Origin: Pseudomonas sp. S06B 330
GTDB lineage: Bacteria > Pseudomonadota > Gammaproteobacteria > Pseudomonadales > Pseudomonadaceae
DNA: 64,000 nucleotides
Reading direction: 5' to 3'
Assembly: GCF_002845275.2 (NCBI RefSeq)
Contig: NZ_CP088149.1
Coordinates: 1,093,501-1,157,500 of the forward strand
Of this stretch, positions 18,437-33,545 are shown piece after piece. Position numbers and translations under genes: made by a program. How positions within the stretch are numbered: position 1 is the first letter of the stretch; each line of letters begins with the position of its first letter. The notes beneath the pieces were generated by a model. The model did not search any database. It saw only the letters and a program-made list of their open reading frames with translations, and was not told where the DNA came from.

Positions 18437-19376
18437 CTATAGATAGCGGCTTTAACCACATCACCGTACTGCTTGACGAAGCCGTTGAGGCTCTCGCCGT
18501 ACGCGACGATGGCTGCTATCTGGATGGCACCTTCGGGCGTGGCGGTCACAGTCGGCTGATCCTCAGCAAGCTCGGGCCGCAGGGCCGGCTGCTGGGTTTT
18601 GACAAGGATCCTCAAGCGATTGCCACTGGGCAAGCGCTGGCGGCCGAAGACGGCCGCTTTGTCATTGTGCAGCGCAGTTTTGCCGAGCTGGGCGATGAGG
18701 TTGCCCAGCGTGGGCTGGCGGGCAAAGTCAGCGGCATCTTGATGGACCTGGGCGTGTCGTCGCCACAGCTTGATGACCCCGAGCGCGGTTTCAGTTTCCT
18801 CAATGACGGTCCGCTGGACATGCGTATGGACCCGAGTCGTGGCATTAGCGCCGCTGAGTTCATCGCCACTGCCCCGGCCGAAGAAATCGCCCGTGTATTC
18901 AAAGAATATGGCGAAGAGCGCTTTGCCAAGCGTATGGCCAATGCAGTGGTGGCGCGTCGCGAAATTCAGCCGTTTGAACGCACCGCTGACCTGGCCGAAG
19001 TGCTCAAGGTTGCCAACCCTGCCTGGGAAAAGGGCAAGAACCCGGCAACCCGCGCCTTCCAGGGCCTGCGTATTCACGTAAACAATGAACTCGGCGACCT
19101 TGAGGCTGGCCTTGAGGCCGCGCTTGAAGCGTTGGAAGTCGGTGGGCGTCTGGTAGTGATCAGCTTCCATTCCCTGGAAGACCGTATCGTCAAACTGTTC
19201 ATGCGCAAGCTGGTCAAGGGTGAGTCCGACAACCTGCCGCGCAACCTGCCGGTGCAGCACAAGCATTTCGAGCCGAAGATCAAGGTCCACGGTAAGGCCC
19301 AGTTCGCCTCCGAAGCCGAGCTCAAGGCCAACCCGCGTTCACGCAGTGCGGTCATGCGCGTTGCCGAGAAGCTGCG

Positions 19377-19380
<4 letters not shown>
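18433..19380 (+). CDS. rsmH: 16S rRNA (cytosine(1402)-N(4))-methyltransferase
   Basis: The 315-residue product carries the SAM-binding motif [10 protein letters not shown] near 33-42, [11 protein letters not shown], and the late motif [15 protein letters not shown]. It methylates N4 of C1402, the same nucleotide that the nearby rsmI product methylates on the ribose. The start is GTG 18433, overlapping the mraZ stop, and the end overlaps the ftsL start. Also known as mraW. Confidence 0.96.
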
Positions 19381-21402
<2,022 letters not shown>

Positions 21403-21403
<1 letters not shown>

Positions 21404-22866
21404 TGACGATGCCGTTGAGCAAACTTTTCGCCCAGGCCAGCCGCGATCCGTTGATCCGCGAGCTGACCCTGGACAGCCGTAACATTCGCCCAGGTGACCT
21501 GTTCCTGGCGGTGCCAGGTGCGCAGGTGGATGGTCGCGACCATATTGCCGACGCGCTCAAGCGCGGCGCGGCTGCAGTCGCTTATGAAGCGCAGGGCGCC
21601 ACCGTGCTGCCAATCACGGAAGCACCGCTGATTCCGGTCAAGGGCCTGATTGCCCAGCTCTCGGACATTGCCGGGCGCTTCTATGGCGAACCGAGCCGTC
21701 AGCTGGATCTGGTGGGGGTCACGGGCACCAACGGCAAGACCAGCGTTACGCAACTGGTTGCCCAGGCATTGGACAAGCTCGGTCAGCGCTGCGGCCTGAT
21801 CGGCACGCTTGGTACCGGCTTTTATGGCGAACTGCAAAGCGGTCGGCTGACCACGCCTGATCCGATTGCGGTGCAGGCAACCCTGAATGACTTGAAGAAG
21901 GGTGGGGCGAAAGCTGTCGCCATGGAGGTCTCCTCCCATGCCCTGGATCAGGGTCGGGTTGCCGCCCTGGAATTCGATATCGCAGTGATGACCAACCTGT
22001 CGCGTGATCATCTGGATTACCACGGCAGCATGCAGGCATATGAAGACGCCAAGGCGCGCCTGTTCGCCTGGCCGAACCTGCGCTGCCGGGTGGTTAATCT
22101 CGACGATGACTTCGGTCGTCGCCTGGCCGCTGAGCAGGCCGAGTCGCGCCTGATCAGCTACAGCCTCAAAGACAGCGCCGCTTCGCTGTATTGCCGCGAA
22201 GCGCATTTTGACGACGACGGCGTGCGCGCCGTGATCGTCACCGCCCAGGGTGAGCGCACCTTGCGCAGCCGACTGCTCGGCCGTTTCAACCTGAGCAACA
22301 TGCTGGCGGCCGTCGGTACTCTGCTGGCGCTGGACTATGCGCTGGATGAAATTCTCAAGGTCACCCCGTTGCTGGAAGGGCCGATTGGCCGCATGCAGCG
22401 CCTCGGCGGTGGCAGTAAGCCGTTGGTAGTAGTTGATTACGCACACACGCCGGACGCATTGGAGCAGGTGCTGCAAGCACTGCGTCCGCACGCCAAGGGC
22501 CAGTTGCTGTGCCTGTTCGGCTGCGGCGGTGATCGTGATCGCGGCAAGCGTCCATTGATGGCCGAAGTGGCAGAGCGCCTGGCTGATCGCGTCTTGGTGA
22601 CCGATGACAACCCGCGTAGCGAAGACCCGCAGCAAATTTTTGCCGACATCCGTCCAGGCTTTGTCCAGGTTGATGCCGTCGAGTTCGTTACTGGCCGTGG
22701 CGCGGCCATTGCCCAGCTGATTGCTGGCGCCGCGGCTGATGATGTCATCGTCCTGGCCGGCAAGGGCCACGAGGACTATCAGGAGATCAACGGCCAGCGC
22801 CACGATTTTTCCGATCTGGTCGAAGCCGAGAAAGCACTCGCTGTCTGGGAGGTTGCTGATGCTTAA
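21403..22866 (+). CDS. murE: UDP-MurNAc-tripeptide synthetase MurE
   Basis: The 487-residue Mur ligase adds meso-diaminopimelate to UDP-MurNAc-L-Ala-D-Glu with ATP. The P-loop is GVTGTNGKTS (about 106-115), and the DDNPR motif (VTDDNPRSEDP) marks meso-DAP rather than lysine specificity. It starts at ATG 21403, overlapping the ftsI stop by one base (TAATG). It overlaps murF by 8 bases. Confidence 0.96.
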
Positions 22867-24229
22867 GCCCTTGACCCTCAGTCAGTTGACCGCCGCTCTG
22901 CAGGGACGTCTGGTGGGTGACGATGCAACCTTCACCGGAGTCAGCATCGACAGCCGCGCAATCGTTGCCGGGCAGTTGTTCGTCGCCCTGGCCGGCCCAC
23001 GTTTCGATGGCCACGATTACCTCAATGACGTGCAGGCCAAGGGCGCCGTGGCGGCCCTGGTCGAGCGCGAAGTGCCCGGTAGCGATTTGCCGCAACTGCT
23101 GGTTGCCGATTGCCGGCTGGCCTTGGGGCAACTCGGTGCACTCAATCGCGCTGCGTTCGACAAGCCGGTCGCCGCCATCACCGGTTCCAGCGGCAAAACC
23201 ACGGTCAAGGAAATGCTTGCCAGCATCCTGCGCACCCGTGGTCAGGTCCTGGCTACGCGCGGCAACCTGAACAACGACCTTGGTGCGCCGCTGACGCTGC
23301 TCGAAATCGCTCCGGAGCATACCGCTGCGGTCATCGAGCTGGGCGCTTCGCGCATTGGCGAGATCGCCTACACCGTTGGCTTGACCAAGCCGCAGGTAGC
23401 GCTGATCAACAATGCCGGAACTGCTCATGTTGGCGAGTTCGGCGGGCCAGAGAAGATTGTCGAAGCCAAAGGCGAAATCCTTGAAGGTCTGGATCAGAAT
23501 GGCGTTGCCGTATTGAACCTTGATGACAAAGCCTTTGGCATCTGGAAACAGCGCGCTGGTAATCGTGCGGTGCAAACGTTCGCGCTGCACAACAGCGCAG
23601 CGGATTTTCACGCGGGCAATATCGCTCATGATGAGCGTGGCTGCCCGTCGTTCGACCTGCACAGCCCCTTGGGTGTAGCGCGGGTCCAGCTCAATCTGCT
23701 CGGCAGCCATAACGTCAGCAATGCGCTGGCCGCTGCTGCCGCTGCGCATGCCTTTGGTCTGACACTGGACGGTATTGTCCAGGGCTTGAATGCCGTGCAA
23801 CCGGTCAAGGGCCGCACTGTGGTGCAGATGGCACCGAACGGGGTGCGGGTAATTGATGACACTTACAATGCAAACCCCACCTCCATGTGCGCTGCCGTTG
23901 ATATACTCGCCGGCTTTTCCGGACGCACCGTCCTGGTGCTCGGGGATATCGGCGAATTGGGCCAGTGGGCTGAGGAAGGACATCGGCAGGTAGGCGAGTA
24001 CGCCAAGGACAAGGTTTCGGCACTGTATGCCGTGGGCTCGAACATGACGCACGCAGTCGCAGCGTTCGGTGCCAATGCCCAACATTTCGCTAATCAAGCT
24101 GACCTGATCGCCGCCGTTCGCGCCGCCGAGCAGGCCACCAATACCACTATTTTGATCAAGGGTTCGCGCAGCGCTGCGATGGAGAACGTCGTGGTGGCTT
24201 TGTGCGGTTCCAGCGGGGAGAAACATTAA
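22859..24229 (+). CDS. murF: UDP-MurNAc-tripeptide--D-Ala-D-Ala ligase MurF
   Basis: The 456-residue Mur ligase adds D-Ala-D-Ala to form the pentapeptide precursor. The P-loop is [13 protein letters not shown] (about 104-116), with [13 protein letters not shown] further on. The frame is open well upstream inside murE, but ATG 22859 has GGGAGG just ahead and matches the family's N-terminus ([10 protein letters not shown]). It is translationally coupled to murE and mraY. Confidence 0.95.
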   Translation: MLKPLTLSQLTAALQGRLVGDDATFTGVSIDSRAIVAGQLFVALAGPRFDGHDYLNDVQAKGAVAALVEREVPGSDLPQLLVADCRLALGQLGALNRAAFDKPVAAITGSSGKTTVKEMLASILRTRGQVLATRGNLNNDLGAPLTLLEIAPEHTAAVIELGASRIGEIAYTVGLTKPQVALINNAGTAHVGEFGGPEKIVEAKGEILEGLDQNGVAVLNLDDKAFGIWKQRAGNRAVQTFALHNSAADFHAGNIAHDERGCPSFDLHSPLGVARVQLNLLGSHNVSNALAAAAAAHAFGLTLDGIVQGLNAVQPVKGRTVVQMAPNGVRVIDDTYNANPTSMCAAVDILAGFSGRTVLVLGDIGELGQWAEEGHRQVGEYAKDKVSALYAVGSNMTHAVAAFGANAQHFANQADLIAAVRAAEQATNTTILIKGSRSAAMENVVVALCGSSGEKH

Positions 24230-25311
24230 TGCTGCTGCTGCTGGCTGAGTATCTGCAACAGTTCTACAAAGGCTTCGCGGTCTTTCAGTACCTGTCCCTG
24301 CGTGGGATTCTGGGTGTACTGACCGCGTTGTCGCTGGCCCTGTGGTTGGGCCCCTGGATGATTCGTACCCTGCAGATTCGCCAGATTGGCCAAGCGGTTC
24401 GTAACGACGGCCCGCAATCGCACCTGTCCAAGTCCGGCACCCCGACCATGGGTGGCGCATTGATTCTTTCAGCCATCGGTATCAGCACTCTGCTGTGGGC
24501 TGACCTGACCAACCGCTACGTGTGGGTGGTATTGATCGTTACCCTGCTGTTTGGCGCCATTGGCTGGGTCGATGACTACCGCAAGGTGATCGAGAAGAAC
24601 TCGCGCGGCCTGCCAAGCCGCTGGAAATATTTCTGGCAGTCGGTGTTTGGCCTCGGTGCGGCGATCTTCCTTTATATGACTGCACCGACCAGCGTCGAAA
24701 CCACGCTGATCGTGCCAATGCTCAAGGATGTCACCATCCCGCTGGGGATCGGTTTCGTGGTCCTGACCTACTTCGTCATCGTCGGTTCGAGCAACGCCGT
24801 GAACCTGACTGATGGCCTCGATGGCCTGGCGATCATGCCGACGGTCATGGTCGGTGGTGCCCTGGGTATCTTCTGCTACCTGTCGGGTAACGTGAAATTC
24901 GCCGAATACCTGCTGATTCCTTACGTGCCGGGCGCCGGTGAGTTGATCGTGTTCTGCGGCGCATTGATCGGTGCCGGTCTGGGTTTTCTCTGGTTCAACA
25001 CCTATCCGGCGCAAGTGTTCATGGGCGACGTCGGTGCCCTGGCACTGGGTGCTGCACTGGGCACCATTGCGGTCATCGTGCGCCAGGAAATCGTCCTGTT
25101 CATCATGGGCGGCGTGTTCGTCATGGAGACCCTCTCGGTGGTGATCCAGGTGGCCTCGTTCAAGTTGACCGGCAAGCGAGTGTTTCGCATGGCCCCGATC
25201 CATCACCACTTTGAACTCAAGGGTTGGCCCGAGCCACGGGTGATCGTCCGCTTCTGGATTATCACTGTGATTCTGGTGCTGATCGGCCTTGCCACCCTGA
25301 AACTGAGGTAG
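24229..25311 (+). CDS. mraY: Phospho-MurNAc-pentapeptide translocase MraY
   Basis: The 360-residue inner-membrane enzyme has about ten helices and transfers phospho-MurNAc-pentapeptide to undecaprenyl phosphate, making lipid I. Catalytic acidic patches are visible in [21 protein letters not shown] and [11 protein letters not shown], and [12 protein letters not shown] is the family's His-rich loop. ATG 24229 overlaps the murF stop (TAATG); the open frame upstream is not coding. Confidence 0.96.
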   Translation: MLLLLAEYLQQFYKGFAVFQYLSLRGILGVLTALSLALWLGPWMIRTLQIRQIGQAVRNDGPQSHLSKSGTPTMGGALILSAIGISTLLWADLTNRYVWVVLIVTLLFGAIGWVDDYRKVIEKNSRGLPSRWKYFWQSVFGLGAAIFLYMTAPTSVETTLIVPMLKDVTIPLGIGFVVLTYFVIVGSSNAVNLTDGLDGLAIMPTVMVGGALGIFCYLSGNVKFAEYLLIPYVPGAGELIVFCGALIGAGLGFLWFNTYPAQVFMGDVGALALGAALGTIAVIVRQEIVLFIMGGVFVMETLSVVIQVASFKLTGKRVFRMAPIHHHFELKGWPEPRVIVRFWIITVILVLIGLATLKLR

Positions 25312-25317
25312 AAACGC

Positions 25318-26664
25318 GTGTCACTGATCGCTTCTGACCACTTCCGCATCGTTGTCGGCCTCGGCAAGAGCGGCATGTCCCTGGTTCGCTTCCTGGCGAA
25401 CCGGGGCGTTGCCTTTGCGGTCGCCGACACCCGTGAGCAACCCCCGGAACTGGAAACCCTGCGCCGTGATTACCCGCAGGTGGAAGTGCGCTGTGGCGAA
25501 CTGGACGTCGAGTTTCTCTGCCGCGCTGACGAACTGTATGTCAGCCCTGGCCTGGCACTGGCGACACCGGCCTTGCAGCAAGCCGCTGCCCGCGGCGTGA
25601 AACTGTCCGGTGACATCGAACTGTTCGCCCGCAATGCCAAGGCGCCGATCATCGCCATCAGCGGCTCCAATGCGAAAAGCACGGTGACCACTTTGGTCGG
25701 CGAAATGGCCGCTGCGGCCGGCAAGTGTGTGGCGGTGGGTGGCAACCTCGGTACCCCGGCGCTGGACCTGCTCAGCGATGACGTCGAGTTGTATGTCATG
25801 GAACTGTCGAGTTTCCAGCTGGAAACCACCGACCAGCTCAATGCTGAAGTCGCCACCGTGCTCAACGTCAGCGAAGACCACATGGACCGCTACAGCGGCC
25901 TGCCGGCCTACCACTTGGCCAAGCACCGGATTTTCCGTGGTGCACGGCAAGTGGTGGTCAACCGCCAGGACGCGCTCAGCCGTCCGCTGCTGGCCGAGGG
26001 CCAACCGTTGTGGACCTTCGGTCTCAATGCACCTGACTTCAAGGCCTTTGGCCTGCGCGAAGAGAACGGTGAGAAATACCTGGCCTTTGAGTTCCAGAAC
26101 CTGATGCCGGTTCGTGAATTGAAGATTCGTGGCGCCCATAACCAGTCCAACGCCCTGGCGGCATTGGCCCTGGGTCATGCCGTTGGCCTGCCGATGGATG
26201 CCATGCTCTCCAGCCTGCGCACCTTTGCCGGTCTTGCCCATCGTTGCCAATGGTTACGTGAGCGCAACGGTGTGAGCTGGTATGACGATTCCAAGGCCAC
26301 CAACGTCGGTGCGGCGCTGGCCGCCATCGAAGGCCTGGGTGCCGATATCGACGGCAAGCTGATACTGGTTGCCGGTGGCGATGGCAAAGGCGCTGACTTC
26401 AGCGCCTTGCGTGCACCGGTTGCCGCTCACTGCCGCGCAGTGGTGTTGCTCGGCCGCGACGCTGAGCTGTTGGCTCAAGCGCTGGGTGATGAAGTACCAC
26501 TGATTCGGGTCAAGACCCTCGATGAAGCCGTACAGCGTTCGGCCGAGTTGGCTCAGCCTGGCGATGCCGTGCTGCTGTCGCCGGCGTGCGCCAGTCTCGA
26601 CATGTTCAAGAATTTTGAAGAGCGTGGGCGCCTGTTCGCTCAAGCCGTAGGAGGGCTGGCATGA
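25318..26664 (+). CDS. murD: UDP-MurNAc-L-alanine--D-glutamate ligase MurD
   Basis: The 448-residue Mur ligase adds D-glutamate. The N-terminal Rossmann-like motif is VVGLGKSGMSLVRFL, the P-loop is ISGSNAKSTVTTLV, and YDDSKATNVGAALAAIEG and VAGGDGKGADF follow in the C-terminal domain. The start is GTG 25318, 6 bases after mraY. The stop overlaps the ftsW ATG (ATGA). Confidence 0.95.
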   Translation: MSLIASDHFRIVVGLGKSGMSLVRFLANRGVAFAVADTREQPPELETLRRDYPQVEVRCGELDVEFLCRADELYVSPGLALATPALQQAAARGVKLSGDIELFARNAKAPIIAISGSNAKSTVTTLVGEMAAAAGKCVAVGGNLGTPALDLLSDDVELYVMELSSFQLETTDQLNAEVATVLNVSEDHMDRYSGLPAYHLAKHRIFRGARQVVVNRQDALSRPLLAEGQPLWTFGLNAPDFKAFGLREENGEKYLAFEFQNLMPVRELKIRGAHNQSNALAALALGHAVGLPMDAMLSSLRTFAGLAHRCQWLRERNGVSWYDDSKATNVGAALAAIEGLGADIDGKLILVAGGDGKGADFSALRAPVAAHCRAVVLLGRDAELLAQALGDEVPLIRVKTLDEAVQRSAELAQPGDAVLLSPACASLDMFKNFEERGRLFAQAVGGLA

Positions 26665-27875
26665 TCTTCGGCATGATCAAGCCCTATCCGTCGCCGCTGA
26701 TCAGCGGTCGCGGTGTCGACCTCGATTTCGCCATGCTCGCCGGGTGCCTGGCGCTGCTCGGCCTCGGCCTGGTGATGATCACCTCGGCCTCTTCGGAAGT
26801 CGCCGCGGTGCAGTCGGGTAATCCGCTGTATCACATGTTCCGCCACCTGGTGTATGTGGCCATTGGTGTGTTCGCCTGCATCGTCACCATGATGGTGCCG
26901 ATCGCCACCTGGCAGAAGATGGGCTTCACCATGCTGGTCGGCGCCTTTGCCTTGCTGGTGATGGTGCTGATTCCGGGCATTGGTCGCGAAGTGAACGGTT
27001 CGATGCGCTGGATCGGTTTCAGCTTCTTTAACGTCCAGCCCTCGGAAATCGCCAAGGTCTTCGTGGTCATTTACCTGGCCGGTTACCTGGTGCGGCGTCA
27101 GACCGAGGTGCGTGAAAGCTGGATGGGCTTCTTCAAACCGTTCATCGTCCTGCTGCCCATGGCAGGCCTGTTGCTGATGGAGCCGGACTTCGGTGCCACG
27201 GTCGTGATGATGGGCGCGGCAGCCGCGATGTTGTTCCTCGGCGGGGTGGGGTTGTTCCGCTTCAGCTTGATGGTGGTGTTGGCGGTGGGCGCAGTGTTTG
27301 TTCTGGTTCAGGCCCAGCCCTACCGGATGGCGCGTCTGATTACTTTTACCGATCCCTGGTCTGATCAGTTCGGTTCCGGTTACCAGCTGACCCAGGCGCT
27401 GATCGCCTTCGGTCGTGGCGAGTGGCTCGGCGTTGGCCTGGGCAACAGTGTACAGAAGCAGTTCTACCTGCCTGAAGCGCACACTGACTTCGTGTTTTCG
27501 GTGTTGGCTGAAGAGCTGGGCGTCGTTGGCTCGCTGGTTACCGTGGCGCTGTTCGTGTTCGTCACCGTACGTGCTTTGTACATCGGCTTGTGGGCCGAGA
27601 AAGCCAAGCAGTTCTTTGCTGCCTACATGGCCTTTGGTCTGGCCTTCCTGTGGATTGGTCAGTTCCTGATCAACATCGGCGTAAACGTCGGCCTGCTGCC
27701 GACCAAGGGTCTGACCCTGCCGTTCCTCAGCTACGGCGGTAGCTCGCTGGTGATCTGCTGCGCCTGTGTTGGACTGTTGCTGCGGATCGAATGGGAGAGT
27801 CGCACCCACTTGGGCAGCGAAGAACACGAATTTGATGAAAGCGATTTTGCCGAGGAGCCACATCATGGCCGCTGA
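26661..27875 (+). CDS. ftsW: Septal peptidoglycan glycosyltransferase FtsW (SEDS)
   Basis: The 404-residue SEDS polymerase has about ten membrane helices and partners FtsI at the septum. Motifs include FNVQPSEIAKVFVV, LLMEPDFGATVV and GLLPTKGLTLPFLSYGGSS, which carry the conserved Pro, Asp and Gly-Gly residues of the family. The tail is acidic (EEHEFDESDFAEE). It overlaps murG by 11 bases. Confidence 0.95.
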   Translation: MIFGMIKPYPSPLISGRGVDLDFAMLAGCLALLGLGLVMITSASSEVAAVQSGNPLYHMFRHLVYVAIGVFACIVTMMVPIATWQKMGFTMLVGAFALLVMVLIPGIGREVNGSMRWIGFSFFNVQPSEIAKVFVVIYLAGYLVRRQTEVRESWMGFFKPFIVLLPMAGLLLMEPDFGATVVMMGAAAAMLFLGGVGLFRFSLMVVLAVGAVFVLVQAQPYRMARLITFTDPWSDQFGSGYQLTQALIAFGRGEWLGVGLGNSVQKQFYLPEAHTDFVFSVLAEELGVVGSLVTVALFVFVTVRALYIGLWAEKAKQFFAAYMAFGLAFLWIGQFLINIGVNVGLLPTKGLTLPFLSYGGSSLVICCACVGLLLRIEWESRTHLGSEEHEFDESDFAEEPHHGR

Positions 27876-28936
27876 CGGCAAGAATGTACTGATCATGGCT
27901 GGCGGCACCGGTGGACACGTGTTCCCGGCCCTGGCCTGCGCCCGTGAGTTCCAGGCGCGCGGTTACAGCGTGCACTGGCTGGGCACCCCGCGTGGTATCG
28001 AAAACGAACTGGTGCCCCAGGCGGGCTTGCCGCTGCACCTGATCCAGGTCACCGGCCTGCGTGGCAAGGGCAAGCTGTCGCTGCTCAAGGCACCGTTCAC
28101 CCTGATCAAGGCGGTGTTGCAGGCGCGGCGCATCATTGCCCAGCTCAAGCCGGTTTGTGTGGTTGGCTTCGGTGGGTATGTGACTGGCCCTGGCGGTGTT
28201 GCCGCCAAGCTGTGCGGCGTGCCTGTCGTGGTGCACGAGCAAAATGCCCGCGCCGGTACCGCCAATCGGCTGCTGGTGCCGTTGGCCGGCCGAGTCTGCG
28301 AAGCTTTCCCCGGCACATTTGCCACATCGGACAAGTTGCGTACCACCGGCAATCCGGTGCGCAGCGAACTGTTCATGGACACCCCACGCGAGTCGCTGGA
28401 CGCACGTCGGCCACGCTTGCTGGTGCTGGGCGGAAGCCTGGGCGCCGAACCGCTGAACAAATTGCTGCCTCAAGCCTTGGCCCAGGTGCCCGCGGACGTT
28501 CGTCCCGAGGTATTCCACCAGGCAGGTAAACAGCATGACCAGATTACCGCCGAGCGTTACCGCGAAGCTGGAGTCGAGGCTCAGGTAGAGCCGTTCATCA
28601 AGGACATGGCCAAGGCATACGCCTGGGCCGATCTGGTGGTCTGCCGCGCCGGCGCGCTGACCGTCAGTGAGCTGGCTGCGGCCGGCTTGCCATCGATGCT
28701 GGTGCCATTGCCCCATGCCATCGACGATCACCAGACCCACAACGCTCATTATCTGGCCCGCGAAGGCGCTGCCTTCCTGATGCCACAAGCGACAACTGGC
28801 GCAGCGCAACTCGCTGAACGCCTGAACGAGGTGCTGATGCAACCGGAAAAACTCACCACCATGGCCGCCACTGCCCGGCGCCTGGCAAAACCCGCGGCCA
28901 CCCGCACCGTGGTCGATATCTGTCTGGAGGTGGCCC

Positions 28937-28944
<8 letters not shown>
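27865..28944 (+). CDS. murG: UDP-GlcNAc transferase MurG
   Basis: The 359-residue GT-B glycosyltransferase converts lipid I to lipid II at the inner face of the membrane. The N-terminal glycine loop is [15 protein letters not shown], followed by [11 protein letters not shown]. The UDP-GlcNAc site is [21 protein letters not shown] 27865 with GAGGAG ahead is preferred over the longer frame inside ftsW. It overlaps murC by 8 bases. Confidence 0.95.
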
Positions 28945-31347
<2,403 letters not shown>

Positions 31348-31351
31348 ACCC

Positions 31352-32221
31352 ATGCAAGGCGCGATGTTACGTCATCAGCAACCCGCCACCGGCCGCAGCA
31401 AGCCGGTGCCGCGTGGTGCCAGCCGGATGGTGGCCAAAGAGCCGCTGTCGGCGCGCCTGCCCAAGGCCAACTTCAGCGTCTTCAAGCGCCTGCTCTGGCC
31501 GGTGCTGCTGGTTGTCGCCGGTTTTGGCGCCTACGAAGGTGCGCAACGGTTGATGCCGTACGCCGACCGGCCGATCACCAAGATCGCCGTGCAGGGTGAT
31601 CTGAGTTACATCAGCCAGCAAGCGGTGCAGCAACGCATTGCCCCGTATGTGGCTGCCAGCTTCTTCACTGTCGACCTGGCCAGCATGCGCGCGGAACTGG
31701 AGAAGATGCCGTGGATCGCCCATGCCGAAGTGCGTCGGGTCTGGCCGGATGAAGTCGTGATCCGTCTGGAAGAACAGTTGCCGGTCGCGCGTTGGGGCGA
31801 AGAAGCCTTGCTCAATAACCAGGGCCAGGCCTTTACCCCGCGCGAGCTGGCCAACTACGAGCACCTGCCGCAGCTGTTCGGGCCGCAGCGGGCGCAGCAA
31901 CAAGTGATGCAGCAATATCAGGTACTGAGCCAGATGTTGCGGCCAATGGGCTTTTCGATTGCCCGGCTGGAAGTGCGCGAGCGCGGCAGCTGGTTCCTGA
32001 CCACCGGCGCTGGCAGCGCTGGGCCAGGTATCGAACTGCTGCTGGGGCGCGACCATCTGGTGGAAAAAATGCGCCGCTTCATTGCCATTTACGACAAGAC
32101 ACTCAAAGAACAGATCACCAAAATCGCCCGCATCGATCTGCGTTACGCCAATGGCCTGGCCGTTGGCTGGCGGGAACCGATTGCACCGACGACGGCCCAA
32201 CCCGCCGTTGCGAAGAATTAG
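31352..32221 (+). CDS. ftsQ: Cell division protein FtsQ
   Basis: The 289-residue bitopic protein has a basic cytoplasmic tail, a membrane helix (about 48-66) and a POTRA domain (about 73-145, [16 protein letters not shown] then [20 protein letters not shown]). The FtsQ domain ([19 protein letters not shown]) follows. It scaffolds FtsB and FtsL at the divisome. It starts at ATG 31352 and is followed by ftsA after 14 bases. Confidence 0.95.
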   Translation: MQGAMLRHQQPATGRSKPVPRGASRMVAKEPLSARLPKANFSVFKRLLWPVLLVVAGFGAYEGAQRLMPYADRPITKIAVQGDLSYISQQAVQQRIAPYVAASFFTVDLASMRAELEKMPWIAHAEVRRVWPDEVVIRLEEQLPVARWGEEALLNNQGQAFTPRELANYEHLPQLFGPQRAQQQVMQQYQVLSQMLRPMGFSIARLEVRERGSWFLTTGAGSAGPGIELLLGRDHLVEKMRRFIAIYDKTLKEQITKIARIDLRYANGLAVGWREPIAPTTAQPAVAKN

Positions 32222-32235
32222 AGAGAGGCAGGACC

Positions 32236-33489
32236 ATGGCAAATGCGCATAGCGGCAAAATGATCGTCGGGCTCGATATCGGCACCTCCAAGGTAGTGGC
32301 GCTGGTAGGCGAAGTCGCGGCCGACGGTACCCTGGAAATCGTCGGTATCGGCACCCATCCTTCGCGCGGGCTGAAGAAGGGCGTGGTGGTCAATATCGAA
32401 TCGACCGTGCAGTCGATCCAGCGGGCAGTGGAAGAAGCCCAGCTGATGGCCGGCTGCCGGATCCACTCGGCCTTTGTTGGCGTGGCCGGCAATCACATCC
32501 GTAGCCTGAACTCCCACGGTATCGTTGCGATTCGCGACCGTGAAGTCAGTGCAGCTGACCTTGAGCGCGTCCTCGACGCCGCCCAGGCTGTTGCCATTCC
32601 GGCTGATCAGCGGGTCCTGCACACCCTGCCGCAGGACTATGTGATCGACAACCAGGAAGGCGTGCGCGAGCCACTGGGCATGTCCGGCGTGCGTCTGGAA
32701 GCCAAGGTTCACGTGGTCACCTGTGCCGTCAATGCCGCGCAGAACATCGAGAAGTGCGTGCGTCGCTGTGGCCTGGAAATCGACGACATCATCCTTGAGC
32801 AACTGGCCTCGGCCTACTCGGTGCTGACCGATGACGAGAAAGAGCTGGGCGTGTGCCTGGTCGACATCGGTGGTGGTACCACCGACATCGCCATCTTCAC
32901 CGAAGGCGCGATCCGTCACACCGCGGTGATCCCGATTGCCGGTGATCAGGTGACCAACGACATCGCCATGGCCCTGCGTACCCCGACCCAGTACGCCGAA
33001 GAGATCAAGATCCGCTACGCCTGCGCCCTGGCCAAGCTGGCCGGTGCCGGTGAAACCATCAAGGTACCAAGTGTTGGCGACCGTCCACCGCGCGAACTGT
33101 CGCGTCAGGCCTTGGCTGAAGTGGTCGAGCCGCGTTACGACGAACTGTTCACCCTGATCCAGGCCGAGCTGCGTCGCAGCGGCTACGAGGACCTGGTCCC
33201 GGCGGGCATCGTCCTGACCGGCGGCACCTCGAAGATGGAAGGTGCAGTGGAGCTGGCCGAAGAGATTTTCCACATGCCGGTACGCCTGGGCGTGCCGCAC
33301 AGCGTTCGGGGTCTGAGCGACGTGGTGCGCAACCCGATCTATTCCACCGGTGTCGGTCTGCTGACCTACGGCCTGCAGAAGCAGTCCGACGGCGTCAGCC
33401 TGACCGGTACCAGTAACAACAACTATGGCGATGAACCAAAAGCCCCAGCGCTAGAGCGTTTCACCCGCTGGGTCAAAGGCAACTTTTAA
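32236..33489 (+). CDS. ftsA: Cell division protein FtsA (actin-like)
   Basis: The 417-residue actin-fold ATPase ties FtsZ filaments to the membrane. Phosphate loops are VGLDIGTSKVVALVG (about 13-27) and CLVDIGGGTTDIAIF, and VLTGGTSKMEGAVELAEE is the late adenosine motif. The C-terminal amphipathic helix ERFTRWVKGNF is the membrane-targeting tail. GAGAGAGGCAGG lies ahead of ATG 32236. Confidence 0.97.
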   Translation: MANAHSGKMIVGLDIGTSKVVALVGEVAADGTLEIVGIGTHPSRGLKKGVVVNIESTVQSIQRAVEEAQLMAGCRIHSAFVGVAGNHIRSLNSHGIVAIRDREVSAADLERVLDAAQAVAIPADQRVLHTLPQDYVIDNQEGVREPLGMSGVRLEAKVHVVTCAVNAAQNIEKCVRRCGLEIDDIILEQLASAYSVLTDDEKELGVCLVDIGGGTTDIAIFTEGAIRHTAVIPIAGDQVTNDIAMALRTPTQYAEEIKIRYACALAKLAGAGETIKVPSVGDRPPRELSRQALAEVVEPRYDELFTLIQAELRRSGYEDLVPAGIVLTGGTSKMEGAVELAEEIFHMPVRLGVPHSVRGLSDVVRNPIYSTGVGLLTYGLQKQSDGVSLTGTSNNNYGDEPKAPALERFTRWVKGNF

Positions 33490-33545
33490 AGTTTCAAAGC
33501 AGTAGTAGTAGGCGCAAAAACTAGAGAACTGTAAGGAGAGGGAAA